DNA from: Psychrobacter glacincola
Lineage (GTDB): Bacteria; Pseudomonadota; Gammaproteobacteria; Pseudomonadales; Moraxellaceae
Length of the DNA stretch: 64,000 nt
NCBI RefSeq assembly: GCF_904846075.1
Contig: NZ_CAJGZH010000003.1
Span: forward strand, 248,001 to 312,000
Reading direction: 5' to 3'
A program made the translations under genes and the position numbers. Below, in pieces: positions 37,662 to 46,925 of this stretch (within the stretch, counting starts at the first letter, position 1; each line of letters begins with the position of its first letter). The notes below the pieces were generated by a model that saw nothing but the letters and a program-made list of their open reading frames with translations, was not told where the DNA came from and searched no databases.

Positions 37662-37692
37662 AAAAAAAGCCCTTTATGATAAAGGGCTTTTT
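37662..37692. terminator. Rho-independent terminator between ftsH and folP
   Basis: AAAAGCCCTTT pairs with AAAGGGCTTTT around a 5-nt loop (about 37665-37691), with A-rich and T-rich flanks. It lies about 25 bp past the ftsH stop and would limit read-through into folP. Confidence 0.75.
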
Positions 37693-37717
37693 CTATTGAA
37701 TATGAATCAATTAATAA

Positions 37718-39613
37718 CTACATCGCTGGTAACGGTGGCGGTGTTGAGTTGGTTGTTTTAATATCATTCTTCGATAAGTTGACTTCGTTGTGCTGATAGA
37801 CTCTAGGTGGACGTGGGTCTTCACCTGCTAAGATATCTTGCAACTGATCTCGGTCAATCGTTTCCCACTTCATTAGGGCATCTACCATCGCATGCATTTT
37901 TTCTTGATTACCTTCAATCAATTCACGCGCGATATCATATTGCTCCTCTAACATACGGCGAACTTCTTCATCGACCTTTTGTTGCGTGGCTTCTGAAATC
38001 GTACGACTGCTAGAGCCAAAATAGCCTTGCGAGCTGTCCTCATCTTCATAAACCATAATACCAAGCGCATCAGACATACCGTACTTCGTTACCATGGCGC
38101 GAGCCATCTTGGTTGCACGTTCGAAGTCGTTAGAAGCACCCGTCGACATTTGATTGATAAAGACTTCTTCAGCGATATGACCGCCGAATAAGATAGCAAT
38201 ATCGCTCAGCATTTTTGATTTATACATGCTGGTTTGGTCATGCTCTGGCAACTGCCAAGTAACCCCAAGCGCAAAACCACGCGGCATGATCGTTACTTTA
38301 TGCACAGGATCGGTACCTGGTAGTAGCTCAGCGACTAAGGCGTGACCTGCTTCATGATAAGCGGTCGCACGGCGCTCCTCTTCACGAATGACCATTGATT
38401 TACGCTCAGGACCCATATATAACTTGTCTTTTGCATCTTCAAAGTCATTCATATCAACGCTGGTCTTGTTGCGACGTGCTGCAAACAATGCCGCTTCGTT
38501 GACAAGGTTGGCCAGCTGCGCACCACTAAATCCAGGCGTACCGCGAGCCAGTGCATTGGCATCCACACCGATAGTATTCGGCAGCTTTCTCAAATGCACT
38601 TTAAGAATTTGCTCACGGCCTTTAATATCTGGCAATCCTACTTGTACCTGACGGTCAAAACGACCTGGACGCAATAGCGCTTTATCAAGCACATCCGCAC
38701 GGTTGGTCGCGGCAATGACGATCACGCCTTCATTGCCTTAAAAACCATCCATTTCGACCAATAATTGGTTCAGTGTCTGCTCACGCTCATCATTACCGCC
38801 GCCCATACCAGAGCCACGATGACGACCGACCGCATCAATTTCATCAATAAAAATGATACAAGGCGCGCTCTTTTTAGCCTGTTCGAACATGTCACGTACA
38901 CGTGATGCACCGACACCAACGAACATCTCAACGAAATCGGAACCTGAGATAGAGAAGAACGGTACTTTAGCTTCACCAGCAATGGCTCTTGCTAACAAGG
39001 TTTTACCGGTACCTGGAGGGCCAACCATTAAGATACCACGTGGAATCGTCGCACCAAGCTTGGTAAATTTATCAGGGTCGCGTAAAAACTCGACCACTTC
39101 GACCACTTCTTCTTTGGCCTCTTCACAACCAGCCACATCTTCAAAGTTCACCTTGATTTGGTCTTCAGTCAACATTTTGGCTTTGGATTTACCAAAGCTC
39201 ATAGGGCCACCGCCTTTACCGCCAGCGCCACCTTGCATGTTACGCATGAAGAATAAAAACAGACCAATAATCAATAGAATTGGGAAACTGGCTATCAGTA
39301 ATTGCATCAAGACGCTTTGGCGTTTTGGGGCAGTCCCTTGGACTTCGACTTGGTTCTCACGCAGCAATGGCATGAGCTCATCATCTGACACAGCTGGTCT
39401 AATGGTCTCAAATGATGAACCATTTTTCTTTTCGCCGGTGATTTGCTCGCCATCGATTTCAACGCTGGCTACTTGGTTTTCTGACACGGCGGTCACAAAC
39501 TCAGAGTAGTTAAGGCTATCCGGCTCGGATGATTGGTCAAAGCCGCTAAACACCAGCACCAAAACGCCGATTACCACCAGCCACAATAAGGTATTTTTTA
39601 CCATGTCGCTCAC
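37718..39613 (-). pseudogene. ftsH: ATP-dependent zinc metalloprotease FtsH, interrupted by an in-frame TAA
   Basis: Membrane AAA+ protease that degrades LpxC, sigma-32 and misassembled membrane proteins. The full frame of 631 codons plus stop has two N-terminal membrane segments, Walker [14 protein letters not shown], Walker [12 protein letters not shown], the second region of homology NRADVLDKALLRPGRFDRQ and the zinc site HEAGH. It is in one frame throughout but a TAA at 38738-38740 follows VEMDGF. Homologues have EMDGFEGNEG, so Glu (GAA) became stop by one substitution. The fragments are 39613-38738 (291 residues) and 38737-37718. The start is GTG at 39613 (MSDMVKN, as in Pseudomonas). Confidence 0.9.
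38738..38740 (-). other. In-frame TAA codon inside ftsH
   Basis: The frame reads TTT TAA GGC AAT GAA across the site, where homologues have a Glu codon in place of the TAA. Downstream codons continue the same frame. Confidence 0.9.
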
Positions 39614-40039
39614 TAGTTATTCCCATCCCTTACTTATTGGTGTGTTTATTAAACACGTGACGTCTATAAACGTACCGCTCATTTTTTAGTAAATATATTC
39701 ATAGCCAAAATTTATAAGTCAGACTCATACAACTCAAATTAAGTCAGACTCATACAACTCAAATGCTGCATGGGGACTGTTTTCACAAGTTATAAATATC
39801 AATGACCTATATATCTATCGTAGATGAGCACATCAGGCGCTTATTGTCAGACGACTTTGCCTAAAACATATGCTTGAAACAAAGTTAATATACCATGATA
39901 TGTGGTGCTAACCTGCATAATTCAAGCAGGTTTCGCTATTATTCAGTTAACGATTGTAGCGAGTTCAATACGCTCATGAGACTATGTTATGGTGACACAT
40001 TATCTCGCTTACAATGGCTGTGAAATAACGACGTTATGA
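39614..40039. other. Gap between rlmE and ftsH
   Basis: No gene. It holds a 25-nt tandem duplication (39716-39764) and a weak sigma-32-like motif on the minus strand: CTTGAAT (39926-39920), a 14-bp spacer, then CCACATATC (39905-39897). FtsH belongs to the heat-shock regulon in E. coli, but the match is weak. Confidence 0.4.
39716..39764. repeat. Tandem duplication of about 25 nt upstream of ftsH
   Basis: The unit beginning AAGTCAGACTCATACAACTC at 39716 is repeated without change from 39741; the copies agree over 24 bases. Confidence 0.85.
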
Positions 40040-40672
40040 TTATTTAATCGCTATCCAAAACATCTCTTTTGACCGTGGTCGTGACGCACCTGGTTTAATA
40101 CTACGGATTTTACTAAAATCCTGCTGCATCTGCTTGCGTAATTCTTGTGTGCCTTCACCTTGAAACACTTTCATAATAAGTGCGCCACCTTCTGGTAAGG
40201 TTGCAAGCGCGAAGTCCACTGCCAGCTCGCATAAATACATCATACGTGGCTGATCGATTGCGCTGTTTCCTGCCGTATTTGGTGCCATATCGGACAGCAC
40301 TACATCGACCTGCCTATCACCAACCTCTGCCATGATCGCATCAAACACTTCTGCTTCGCGAAAGTCGCCTTGAATAAAGGTCACATCAGGCAATGTATCC
40401 ATCGGCAGAATATCAGAGGCAATCAAAATGCCTTTTTCGCCTACTAGCTGACCTGCCACTTGAGACCAACTGCCTGGAGCACTGCCCAAATCTACAACCG
40501 TCATGCCTTTTTTAATAATATTGGTCTTTTCATTAATTTCTAATAGTTTATAGGCGGCACGGGCACGATAGCCATCTTTTTGCGCTTTTTGCACATAATG
40601 ATCGTCAATATGCTCTTTCATCCAAGCGCTACTACTCTTTGACAGTTTTTTATTTTCGATACGCGTGGCCAA
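40040..40672 (-). CDS. rlmE: 23S rRNA (uridine-2'-O-)-methyltransferase
   Basis: Methylates U2552 of 23S rRNA, using SAM (FtsJ/RrmJ). 210 residues from a TTG start at 40672 (MATRIENKKLSKSSSAWMKEH), chosen because AGGAG lies 8 bases upstream; the earlier ATG at 40702 has none. SAM motif VVDLGSAPGSWSQVAG; catalytic K-D-K-E residues in YRARAAYKLLE, LSDMAPNTAGN, LIMKVFQGEG and RPRSKEMFWIA. It precedes ftsH as in E. coli (rlmE-ftsH). Confidence 0.94.
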   Translation of the reverse strand: MATRIENKKLSKSSSAWMKEHIDDHYVQKAQKDGYRARAAYKLLEINEKTNIIKKGMTVVDLGSAPGSWSQVAGQLVGEKGILIASDILPMDTLPDVTFIQGDFREAEVFDAIMAEVGDRQVDVVLSDMAPNTAGNSAIDQPRMMYLCELAVDFALATLPEGGALIMKVFQGEGTQELRKQMQQDFSKIRSIKPGASRPRSKEMFWIAIK

Positions 40673-41014
40673 AATACCTGCTCCTATTGCTTTGCAAAAC
40701 ATTCATACATATTACTGAAGTAGCTAAAAGATTTCTTAAGCACTTCGATATGGTTTAAATTCATTCGAATATGCTATCAATCAAGATTTTTATACATTTG
40801 CAGTCTTAAACTGACTAAATTCTATTGGTTAAAACACTGATTTATCAGACAGTAGCGTTTATAATGTGCCCAAACATTCAGTTTAACATTTTCATCACGT
40901 AAAATCGTGCAAAATCCTGCTGATCTCATGCAAGATGACCACAGATTATCTATAATGGTCGTCAACTGCTCTTAATAGCACTGTCTTTTATTTTTACCAA
41001 CACCTAGGAATTCT
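40673..41014. other. Divergent promoter region between rlmE and yhbY
   Basis: No gene. TATAAT at 40951-40956 is a candidate -10 for yhbY; the -35 is poor. The rlmE-yhbY divergence is conserved in gammaproteobacteria. Confidence 0.45.
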
Positions 41015-41323
41015 ATGCAACTCGATAACGCTACCATCAAACGCCTAAGAGGCATTGGTCACGACCTCAAACCTATCGTCATGATTGGCAACAAAGGTAT
41101 TACCCCAACCATTACTGAAGAGATTGATCGCGCGCTATCAGATCATGAGCTCATCAAAGTAAAGCTGCCTGCTGGCACAAAAGAAGAGCGCGATGTCATC
41201 GGTGCGGAACTTGCCAAAGCGGCTAACGCGTCTTTGGTTCATTCTATTGGTCGTATGGCATTGTTACTACGTAAAAATCCAAACGCCAACCCAAAATTGT
41301 CTAATTTAGCACGTCATGCATAA
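41015..41323 (+). CDS. yhbY: RNA-binding protein YhbY (CRS1/YhbY domain)
   Basis: 102 residues. Family motifs are RLRGIGHDLKPIVMIGNKGITPTITEEIDRAL, with the GxxG-type loop, and DHELIKVKLPAGTKEERD. The domain is KH-like and associated with pre-50S ribosomes. AGGAATTC precedes the ATG. It is divergent from rlmE and ends in a strong terminator. Confidence 0.95.
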   Translation: MQLDNATIKRLRGIGHDLKPIVMIGNKGITPTITEEIDRALSDHELIKVKLPAGTKEERDVIGAELAKAANASLVHSIGRMALLLRKNPNANPKLSNLARHA

Positions 41324-41406
41324 TAATATGTGATGACCAGCTGGTTTGAGTGATGGTATGGTATGCCATATCAACTCAAATCATAGCCATATGGTGACGA
41401 TAAATG

Positions 41407-41441
41407 TAAAAGCCGCGATGCATCTTGCTCGCGGCTTTTAT
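41407..41441. terminator. Rho-independent terminator after yhbY
   Basis: TAAAAGCCGCGA (41407-41418) pairs perfectly with TCGCGGCTTTTA (41429-41440) around a 10-nt loop. It lies about 85 bp past the yhbY stop. Confidence 0.8.
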
Positions 41442-41546
41442 GTTGTCTGCTCGTTTTAGATTTACTTAGCGTGTAATATTAGCTCGCTTAGTCGGCACAA
41501 TTTTTCTTATAGTTACTTCTATATTTTCATTGTCGGGTCTTAACTT

Positions 41547-42275
41547 ATGAATCAATCATTCAATCTCTATGTGGCCACCGAAACCATAGTAAACGATGCG
41601 CAGCAACTGGGTGTAACAGTGGATGAGTTGCAGCGCATTTGTATAAATGTGCGTGCTCAGATTATTCGACAACCATCACTCCACTTACAGCTAACCTATC
41701 GACTCACCCTGCCCAACCAAATGCTAGCAAAGCAGCTAAACTGGTCAATGTGGCAGCAAGCGCAAGTAAGATTCGATGATTACTTGTGGGAAGAGACTTG
41801 CCTTGAGTGTTTTATCGCTGGTCGTCTGATCGATGATAAAAATCTAACGAATACCCAAAAGGCAACGCCCTATATCGAGATTAATGCCAATCCAGACGGT
41901 CGTTACGCGCTATATCAATTTGAAAGCTATCGTAATCCTGCGACCTTACCACCAACACCCTTACATGCAGCTGATGGACAAGCGCGCGCGTCTATTAATT
42001 GGATAAATAATGTAAAGCCAACATTAAGGTACGTAGAGAATCCTTTATTTAATGATCCATCAGTCGCAAAAAACCCTCATCATTATGAGCGCAGCTTTGG
42101 GGTGTCGATGACCCAACTACCGAATCAGCAGTACGTCATCGCAAATACTGTGATTGAGCAAATACATCCTTGCGTTATTTTATGGTTTGGTGAGATTGCT
42201 TTATATTTTGCCCCAAACCACGCCTCCCCGCCTGACTTTCACAATCGTAGCCACTGGTCGAGATTTGAGCTTTAA
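41547..42275 (+). CDS. DOMON-like ligand-binding domain protein
   Basis: 242 residues, no signal peptide. The conserved pattern of the bacterial DOMON-like group is visible: LWEETCLECFIAG, then YIEINANPDGRYALYQFESYRNP, and the C-terminal ALYFAPNHASPPDFHNRSHWSRFEL. DOMON domains bind haem or sugars, but the ligand of this group is not known. An insertion between YRNP and the C-terminus makes it longer than the usual 180-200 residues. Convergent with the CHAP gene. Confidence 0.8.
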   Translation: MNQSFNLYVATETIVNDAQQLGVTVDELQRICINVRAQIIRQPSLHLQLTYRLTLPNQMLAKQLNWSMWQQAQVRFDDYLWEETCLECFIAGRLIDDKNLTNTQKATPYIEINANPDGRYALYQFESYRNPATLPPTPLHAADGQARASINWINNVKPTLRYVENPLFNDPSVAKNPHHYERSFGVSMTQLPNQQYVIANTVIEQIHPCVILWFGEIALYFAPNHASPPDFHNRSHWSRFEL

Positions 42276-42312
42276 CTCTACTTTTAACTTAAGCATTACA
42301 ACTCCAAGCGCA

Positions 42313-42348
42313 AAAAAAACCAGCAACGCTATAAAGAGCATTACTGGA
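42313..42348 (-). terminator. Rho-independent terminator of the CHAP-domain gene
   Basis: Read on the minus strand, CCAGTAATGCT pairs with AGCGTTGCTGG (two G-U pairs) and is followed by eight T (A run at 42313-42320). Confidence 0.65.
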
Positions 42349-42389
42349 TTTGGAGAAAACTTTTAACTTAGACTATATCTAACTGTCTA

Positions 42390-43118
42390 CTATTTATCAG
42401 CCATCGCAAGGTAAATACCACGGTCTGATGCATCATCGACATATTGCGAATCACGCCATGTCGTATAGCTGTAAGTGCCACTGTATGGGCTAATGCTGTT
42501 TTGGCGGAAATCAGATACCCAATCGTTACCATCAAAGATCTGGATATGACCATGTGGACGGTTTGACGTACGATTATAGACAACGACGTCACCCACTTGT
42601 GGCTGCATATCATTACTGATCTTGGTAAAACCTGCTTGAGCAAGTGTGCCGCGAGAGGCATACTGATAAGCTGAAGGGTTAGGCGTAAATTCGTAACCTG
42701 CTGATTGTAGCGCTTTACGTACATAGCGAGCACAGTAGCCAGAGCTTCTAGATAACGCTACTCGCGATGCACTTGCCGCTGCGATAGCAGGAGCAGAATT
42801 GCGATCAGGAGCGCGGCTTGATTGCTGCTGACGCTGCTCATAAGACAAACGGCTAGTAAGCGAAGCAAGCTGGTATTCTTTTTGCTTGGCATGCGCACTT
42901 AAATTATCAATGGCTTGACTGATCTCATCGTTGCTATATACATGGGCACCACTGTTAGTGCTATAGATATTGCGGCTAGAACCGTAGTTCGCAGAAGCAG
43001 AGATATTAGTGATGGTATGACTCAAGGTATTATTTGGTTGAAAGGTTGTTTCGACAGCACCACTTGTCTGTGCTATACCCATTCCCAATACTGACAAAAT
43101 TAATAAAGCTTGTTTCAT
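42390..43118 (-). CDS. Exported CHAP/NlpC-like amidase
   Basis: 242 residues from the ATG at 43118 (MKQALLILSVLGMGIAQTSGA), which gives a typical signal peptide; the upstream ATG at 43196 would bury it. The middle region is Ser- and Gln-rich. The C-terminal CHAP-like domain has the catalytic Cys in GYCARYVRKAL, followed by QPQVGDVVVYNR and the His in PHGHIQIFDGNDWVSDF. Probably cuts peptidoglycan in the periplasm. AGGTAG is upstream of the chosen start. Neighbouring cell-wall genes agree with this role but are not co-transcribed with it. Confidence 0.82.
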   Translation of the reverse strand: MKQALLILSVLGMGIAQTSGAVETTFQPNNTLSHTITNISASANYGSSRNIYSTNSGAHVYSNDEISQAIDNLSAHAKQKEYQLASLTSRLSYEQRQQQSSRAPDRNSAPAIAAASASRVALSRSSGYCARYVRKALQSAGYEFTPNPSAYQYASRGTLAQAGFTKISNDMQPQVGDVVVYNRTSNRPHGHIQIFDGNDWVSDFRQNSISPYSGTYSYTTWRDSQYVDDASDRGIYLAMADK

Positions 43119-43380
43119 AAATTTACTACCTATTGTTAATACAAGACCGCTCGTCATCCGTGACAAAGCATCAATTAGTTTAGAGGAGATGATCATTACA
43201 AAACATGATAAAGTCCTTGTTAAAACAGCCCGCTATTTCTTCTGTAGTGACTAATGCTGGTATTATCTATTAATACCATATTCCGCTTAGTTCACTGTCT
43301 CGCAAATCGTTCAGTATCAATTGCCTTTAGCATGTCAATTATGAATATCGATTTTGTCACCTATTAGATGAGTCATCACG

Positions 43381-43896
43381 ATGTCAAAAAAACAGCCAAA
43401 TCGGCTTGCCCAACTTATCGACCATCAAGCTTTTGCTGGTAGCGCATTACCCCGAACGCTTGCTGACAATATGCGGCTATACATAGAAGCGACCAACGAG
43501 GTAAAAGAGCTACTGGTAGATTGTCTACCTGAAGAAATTCTTAATACCTGTTGGGTCGTAGGCCTCACCTCCGAGCAATTAATACTCAGTGTGGGCTCAA
43601 TGACTGCTGCCAATCATATTCGCTATTTGCAGAGCGCTTATTTGCAAGTCTTAACAGAGCAGTCAATTACATTTAAACAACTCAAGCAAATTCGCGTCGT
43701 CGTCGCTAAAAATTCAGCTGATAATCATTCATCTAAACAACTATCAGCAGCAGCATCAACTTTGTCAAAGTCTAGTAAAGCCAATGAAAATCAGGCTCTT
43801 AGCCAAAACACAAAGCGGACTATATCACAGGCCGCAGAGCATGTCACCACTGATGAAAATCTCAAAAAAGCACTTTTGCGTCTGGCAAATCATTGA
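43381..43896 (+). CDS. dciA: DciA-family (DUF721) helicase-loader protein
   Basis: 171 residues. The N-terminal 110 residues fit DUF721: VKELLVDCLPEEILNTCWVVGLTSEQLILSVGSMTAANHIRYLQSAYLQVL, with the typical Trp/strand-helix pattern. The C-terminal 60 residues are polar and look disordered. DciA loads the replicative helicase DnaB in bacteria lacking DnaC. DUF721 genes are commonly found beside lpxC or secA, and here lpxC is the convergent neighbour, which supports the call. GATGAG lies upstream of the ATG. Confidence 0.82.
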   Translation: MSKKQPNRLAQLIDHQAFAGSALPRTLADNMRLYIEATNEVKELLVDCLPEEILNTCWVVGLTSEQLILSVGSMTAANHIRYLQSAYLQVLTEQSITFKQLKQIRVVVAKNSADNHSSKQLSAAASTLSKSSKANENQALSQNTKRTISQAAEHVTTDENLKKALLRLANH

Positions 43897-43977
43897 AATT
43901 ATTAATATTGCTATGTAAAGTTGTGTAAACAAAACCGTAAAAATCAGCTGATAACGCTGCGATTTTGTAATGACGCA

Positions 43978-44035
43978 AACAAAAAAAATCACCTGCTAGC
44001 TCCGTTCACATTATGAACGTCACCAACAGATGATT
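43978..44035 (-). terminator. Probable terminator of lpxC
   Basis: On the minus strand a nested hairpin (AATCATCTG pairs with CAGGTGATT apart from one G-U pair, and inner TGAACG/CGTTCA) is followed by a run of T. It lies 160 bp past the lpxC stop codon. On the plus strand a shorter AAAATC-AGC stem at 43940-43966 may end dciA. Confidence 0.55.
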
Positions 44036-44194
44036 GAAAAACTATCCACAGCTTTGATATTCTCTACTCTAGAGCAGAATTGTTAAAATAATCTAAACAA
44101 TACATTCAAAAAAACGAATATTATTAGAATGTAATTACAGCCGGATTATGTAATATTGCGTAAATGTTTCGATACTTCGTGTATATTCCTGTAT

Positions 44195-45112
44195 TCATCC
44201 TTCAACAGTCAAACCTTCGAGAGGTAAATACTGAATTGGGCATGTTACATTGTCATCAAAAGTTACAATTTCAAAATTATTATGGTCAGATAGTATCTCA
44301 CGTACCAATAAATTGTTTAACGCGTGACCAGATTTATAAGCATTAAATCGACCCAAAATCGGATAGCCAATCAAATATAAATCACCTAAAGCATCCAAAA
44401 TTTTATGGCGAACGAACTCATCATTAAAACGCAAGCCTTCTTCGTTAAGAATATTTGCCTCATCAATAACGATAGCATTATCCATACTGCCTCCTAACGC
44501 CAAATTATTCTGACGTAAGGCTTCTATGTCTCGTAAAAACCCAAAAGTACGGGCTGAACTCAATTGCTCAATGAAGTTTTGCGTCGAAAACTGCAACTGG
44601 GCATGCTGAAAATCTTTGTCGATAGCAGGATGATCAAAATCAATCTCAAAATTCAGCTCAAACCCTTCATAAGGACGCAGTTCTGCCCATTTATCGTCTA
44701 CTTTTACTCTTACAGGTCTGACGATTTTTATAAACTTCTTTAAAGCATCTTGTTCACAGAATCCGACGTCAAGCAGCAACGCTACAAAAGGAGCGGCACT
44801 ACCATCCATAATCGGTATCTCTGAGGCCGATACACGAATTAAAAGGTTATCCACGCCAAGTCCTGCAATGGCACTAAGCAAATGCTCGACCGTCCCCACA
44901 CGTGTGCCACCAAACACTAGGTTTGACGACATCATAGTGTCTTGTACTAAAAAAGCACTGGCTGGAATCGGCTGGCTGCCTTCGATATCAGAACGCTCGA
45001 AAACAATACCCGTATCAATAGGTTGCGGATGAAACTCTAAGTCAACAGGCTGACCACTATGGAGACCAATACCTGTAACAGCAATCGCAGTTTTTATGGT
45101 TCTTTGGTTCAT
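44195..45112 (-). CDS. lpxC: UDP-3-O-acyl-N-acetylglucosamine deacetylase
   Basis: First committed step of lipid A synthesis; zinc enzyme. 305 residues from the ATG at 45112 (MNQRTIKTAIAVTGIGLHSGQPV, the usual start), preceded by GAGAAG. Zinc ligands and active site are in EHLLSAIAGLGVDN, HKILDALGDLYLIG (HKxxDxxGD) and the catalytic His in YKSGHALNNLLV. It closes the dcw cluster after ftsZ. FtsH normally degrades LpxC, so the ftsH stop codon in this window is relevant. Confidence 0.96.
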   Translation of the reverse strand: MNQRTIKTAIAVTGIGLHSGQPVDLEFHPQPIDTGIVFERSDIEGSQPIPASAFLVQDTMMSSNLVFGGTRVGTVEHLLSAIAGLGVDNLLIRVSASEIPIMDGSAAPFVALLLDVGFCEQDALKKFIKIVRPVRVKVDDKWAELRPYEGFELNFEIDFDHPAIDKDFQHAQLQFSTQNFIEQLSSARTFGFLRDIEALRQNNLALGGSMDNAIVIDEANILNEEGLRFNDEFVRHKILDALGDLYLIGYPILGRFNAYKSGHALNNLLVREILSDHNNFEIVTFDDNVTCPIQYLPLEGLTVEG

Positions 45113-45484
45113 GGCTGTCTTCTCACATATTTTGTTACAATTGCCATAGTGTATCATTACCCGCCCCTAGTTCGCCATAGCTAAAACTCGCTAATTTCCT
45201 TATCTCCTTGATTGATAACACTTATCGTCAATAAATTTTGATGGTTTTCATGTCTTATTGATCACATTGCCTCTGTTAACACAGGGAAATAACAGCCAAA
45301 TGTTACAATCATAAATTGTTTTATGCGCCTATTTATTAATGATTATTTTCGCATTGAGAGGCGATTTTTATAAATAGAGCGCTCTCATAGCTGAATCTGT
45401 TTGCTAATATATGGACATTTTCTATACGTACAAAAAAGCCAGCAACTTAGTACTGGCTTTTTTTATTCCAAACATCTGAAAATA
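45113..45484. other. Gap between ftsZ and lpxC
   Basis: It holds the ftsZ terminator at 45432-45464 and presumably the lpxC promoter, which I could not place. Confidence 0.5.
45432..45464 (-). terminator. Rho-independent terminator of ftsZ
   Basis: AAAAAAGCCAG (45432-45442) pairs with CTGGCTTTTTT (45453-45463). The A-rich side reads as the T run on the minus strand, about 25-50 bp past the ftsZ stop. It can also act on the plus strand. Confidence 0.8.
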
Positions 45485-46690
45485 TTATTTATTTTGTTGA
45501 CGTTTTAGATAGTCTTGAATGCTATTGGTTTTGGTTTTCGCCTGCTCTTGAGGCGCGCTTGAGCGAGTAGCACTAGCCGTTTCTTGATACATCTGAGCTT
45601 GCGATTGCTTCTGGCTGTTTAAAGCACTGGTATGCACGTTAGGGTCAACAGGTTGAGTGCTATTGACAGAAGGGACTGGTGCCTCGACTACTTCTGGCTC
45701 TTGCCCAGCGTTTTCATCTAAAGTCAGACCCGTTGCAATAACAGTGACATGTAAGTCATCACCCATTTTTTCATCAATCACTGAACCATAGAAAATATGT
45801 GCATCGTCAATATCTGTAATTTCTTCGACAATAACACTGATTTTGCTCATCTCATCCAATGAGAGTGATTCAGAAGAAATTACGTTAACCAATAGACCTT
45901 TTGCATTTTCTAAACGCAAGTCATCAAGTAATGGTGATCTGATGGCTTTCTCAGTTGCTTGACGCGCACGATCATCGCCGCTAGCACGGCCGATACCCAT
46001 CATCGCATGACCTTTGGCAGTCATAGCAGTGCGGATATCGTTAAAGTCGATATTGATCATACCTTCACTAGCGATAGTTTCAGCAATACCTTGAACCGCA
46101 TGTAACAACACATCGTCCGCTTTTTTAAAGGCATCTTGCATAGAGATATTGCCATAGACACTCATCAACTTATCATTCGGAATCGTAATGATAGAATCAA
46201 CAAAGTTGGTCAATTGCTCAATACCAGCTTTAGCGGCTTTGATACGTTTGCCACCTTCAAACTTAAATGGTGTAGTCACGACCGCAACTGTCAACACTTC
46301 CATTTCTTTAGCAATCCGAGCAACTACAGGCGCTGCACCCGTACCCGTACCACCACCCATACCAGCAGTGATGAACACCATGTCTGAATGTTCGAGTAAT
46401 GCACGGATGGCTTCTTCTTCACTTTCTGCTGCTTCACGCCCAACTTCTGGGTTCGCCCCTGCGCCCAAACCGCGATTCGTTTTTGCGCCAAGTTGCAATT
46501 TATGCGGTGCAGTTAAACGATCAAGCGCTTGTTTATCCGTATTAGCACAGACGAACGTTACACCTCTAATCCCTTGTTGTACCATATGTTCAACCGCATT
46601 ACCGCCACCACCACCAACACCGAATACAGTGAAGCTTGCTTGGCCGTTATTTTGAGGCTGGTTATCATCTGGCATGGTGTATTTTGACAT
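45485..46690 (-). CDS. ftsZ: Cell division protein FtsZ
   Basis: Tubulin-like GTPase forming the division ring. 401 residues from the ATG at 46690 (MSKYTMPDDNQ); GGAGAAA lies upstream. FTVFGVGGGGGNAVEHM is the N-terminal nucleotide loop, GMGGGTGTGAAPVVA the tubulin signature and NIDFNDIRTAM the T7 catalytic loop. A low-complexity Gln/Ser-rich linker is followed by the conserved C-terminal peptide SIQDYLKRQ, which binds FtsA. Downstream of ftsA by 235 bp, with its own terminator. Confidence 0.97.
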   Translation of the reverse strand: MSKYTMPDDNQPQNNGQASFTVFGVGGGGGNAVEHMVQQGIRGVTFVCANTDKQALDRLTAPHKLQLGAKTNRGLGAGANPEVGREAAESEEEAIRALLEHSDMVFITAGMGGGTGTGAAPVVARIAKEMEVLTVAVVTTPFKFEGGKRIKAAKAGIEQLTNFVDSIITIPNDKLMSVYGNISMQDAFKKADDVLLHAVQGIAETIASEGMINIDFNDIRTAMTAKGHAMMGIGRASGDDRARQATEKAIRSPLLDDLRLENAKGLLVNVISSESLSLDEMSKISVIVEEITDIDDAHIFYGSVIDEKMGDDLHVTVIATGLTLDENAGQEPEVVEAPVPSVNSTQPVDPNVHTSALNSQKQSQAQMYQETASATRSSAPQEQAKTKTNSIQDYLKRQQNK

Positions 46691-46925
46691 AAAAAGGTTT
46701 CTCCAGTTGCAGATAGCGTGATGGTCGATACTTGGTAACACACTTATATGGCGCGCTATCGACTTACTATATATAATTGTATTTAAATAAAACAGGGCAA
46801 TGGCTTAGATAATTGTGCTAGCCAAAATATGCCAGTATGGTACAGGGTGTTACTTTTCGTATTCTTGCCTATTATATAGCTGCATACTCTTATACTGCTT
46901 AATATAAGTATGTTTTGCTAACAGA

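Noticed and set aside
38853..39509. 218-codon plus-strand frame opposite ftsH
   Set aside because: It lies entirely antisense to the clearly coding first half of ftsH, has low-complexity composition and no ribosome binding site or motif.
44043..44051. Single DnaA-box-like CTATCCACA beside lpxC
   Set aside because: One mismatch to consensus and isolated, so likely chance.
46188..46655. 155-codon plus-strand frame opposite ftsZ
   Set aside because: Antisense to ftsZ; the Pro/Thr-rich product is the mirror of the glycine-rich tubulin loop.
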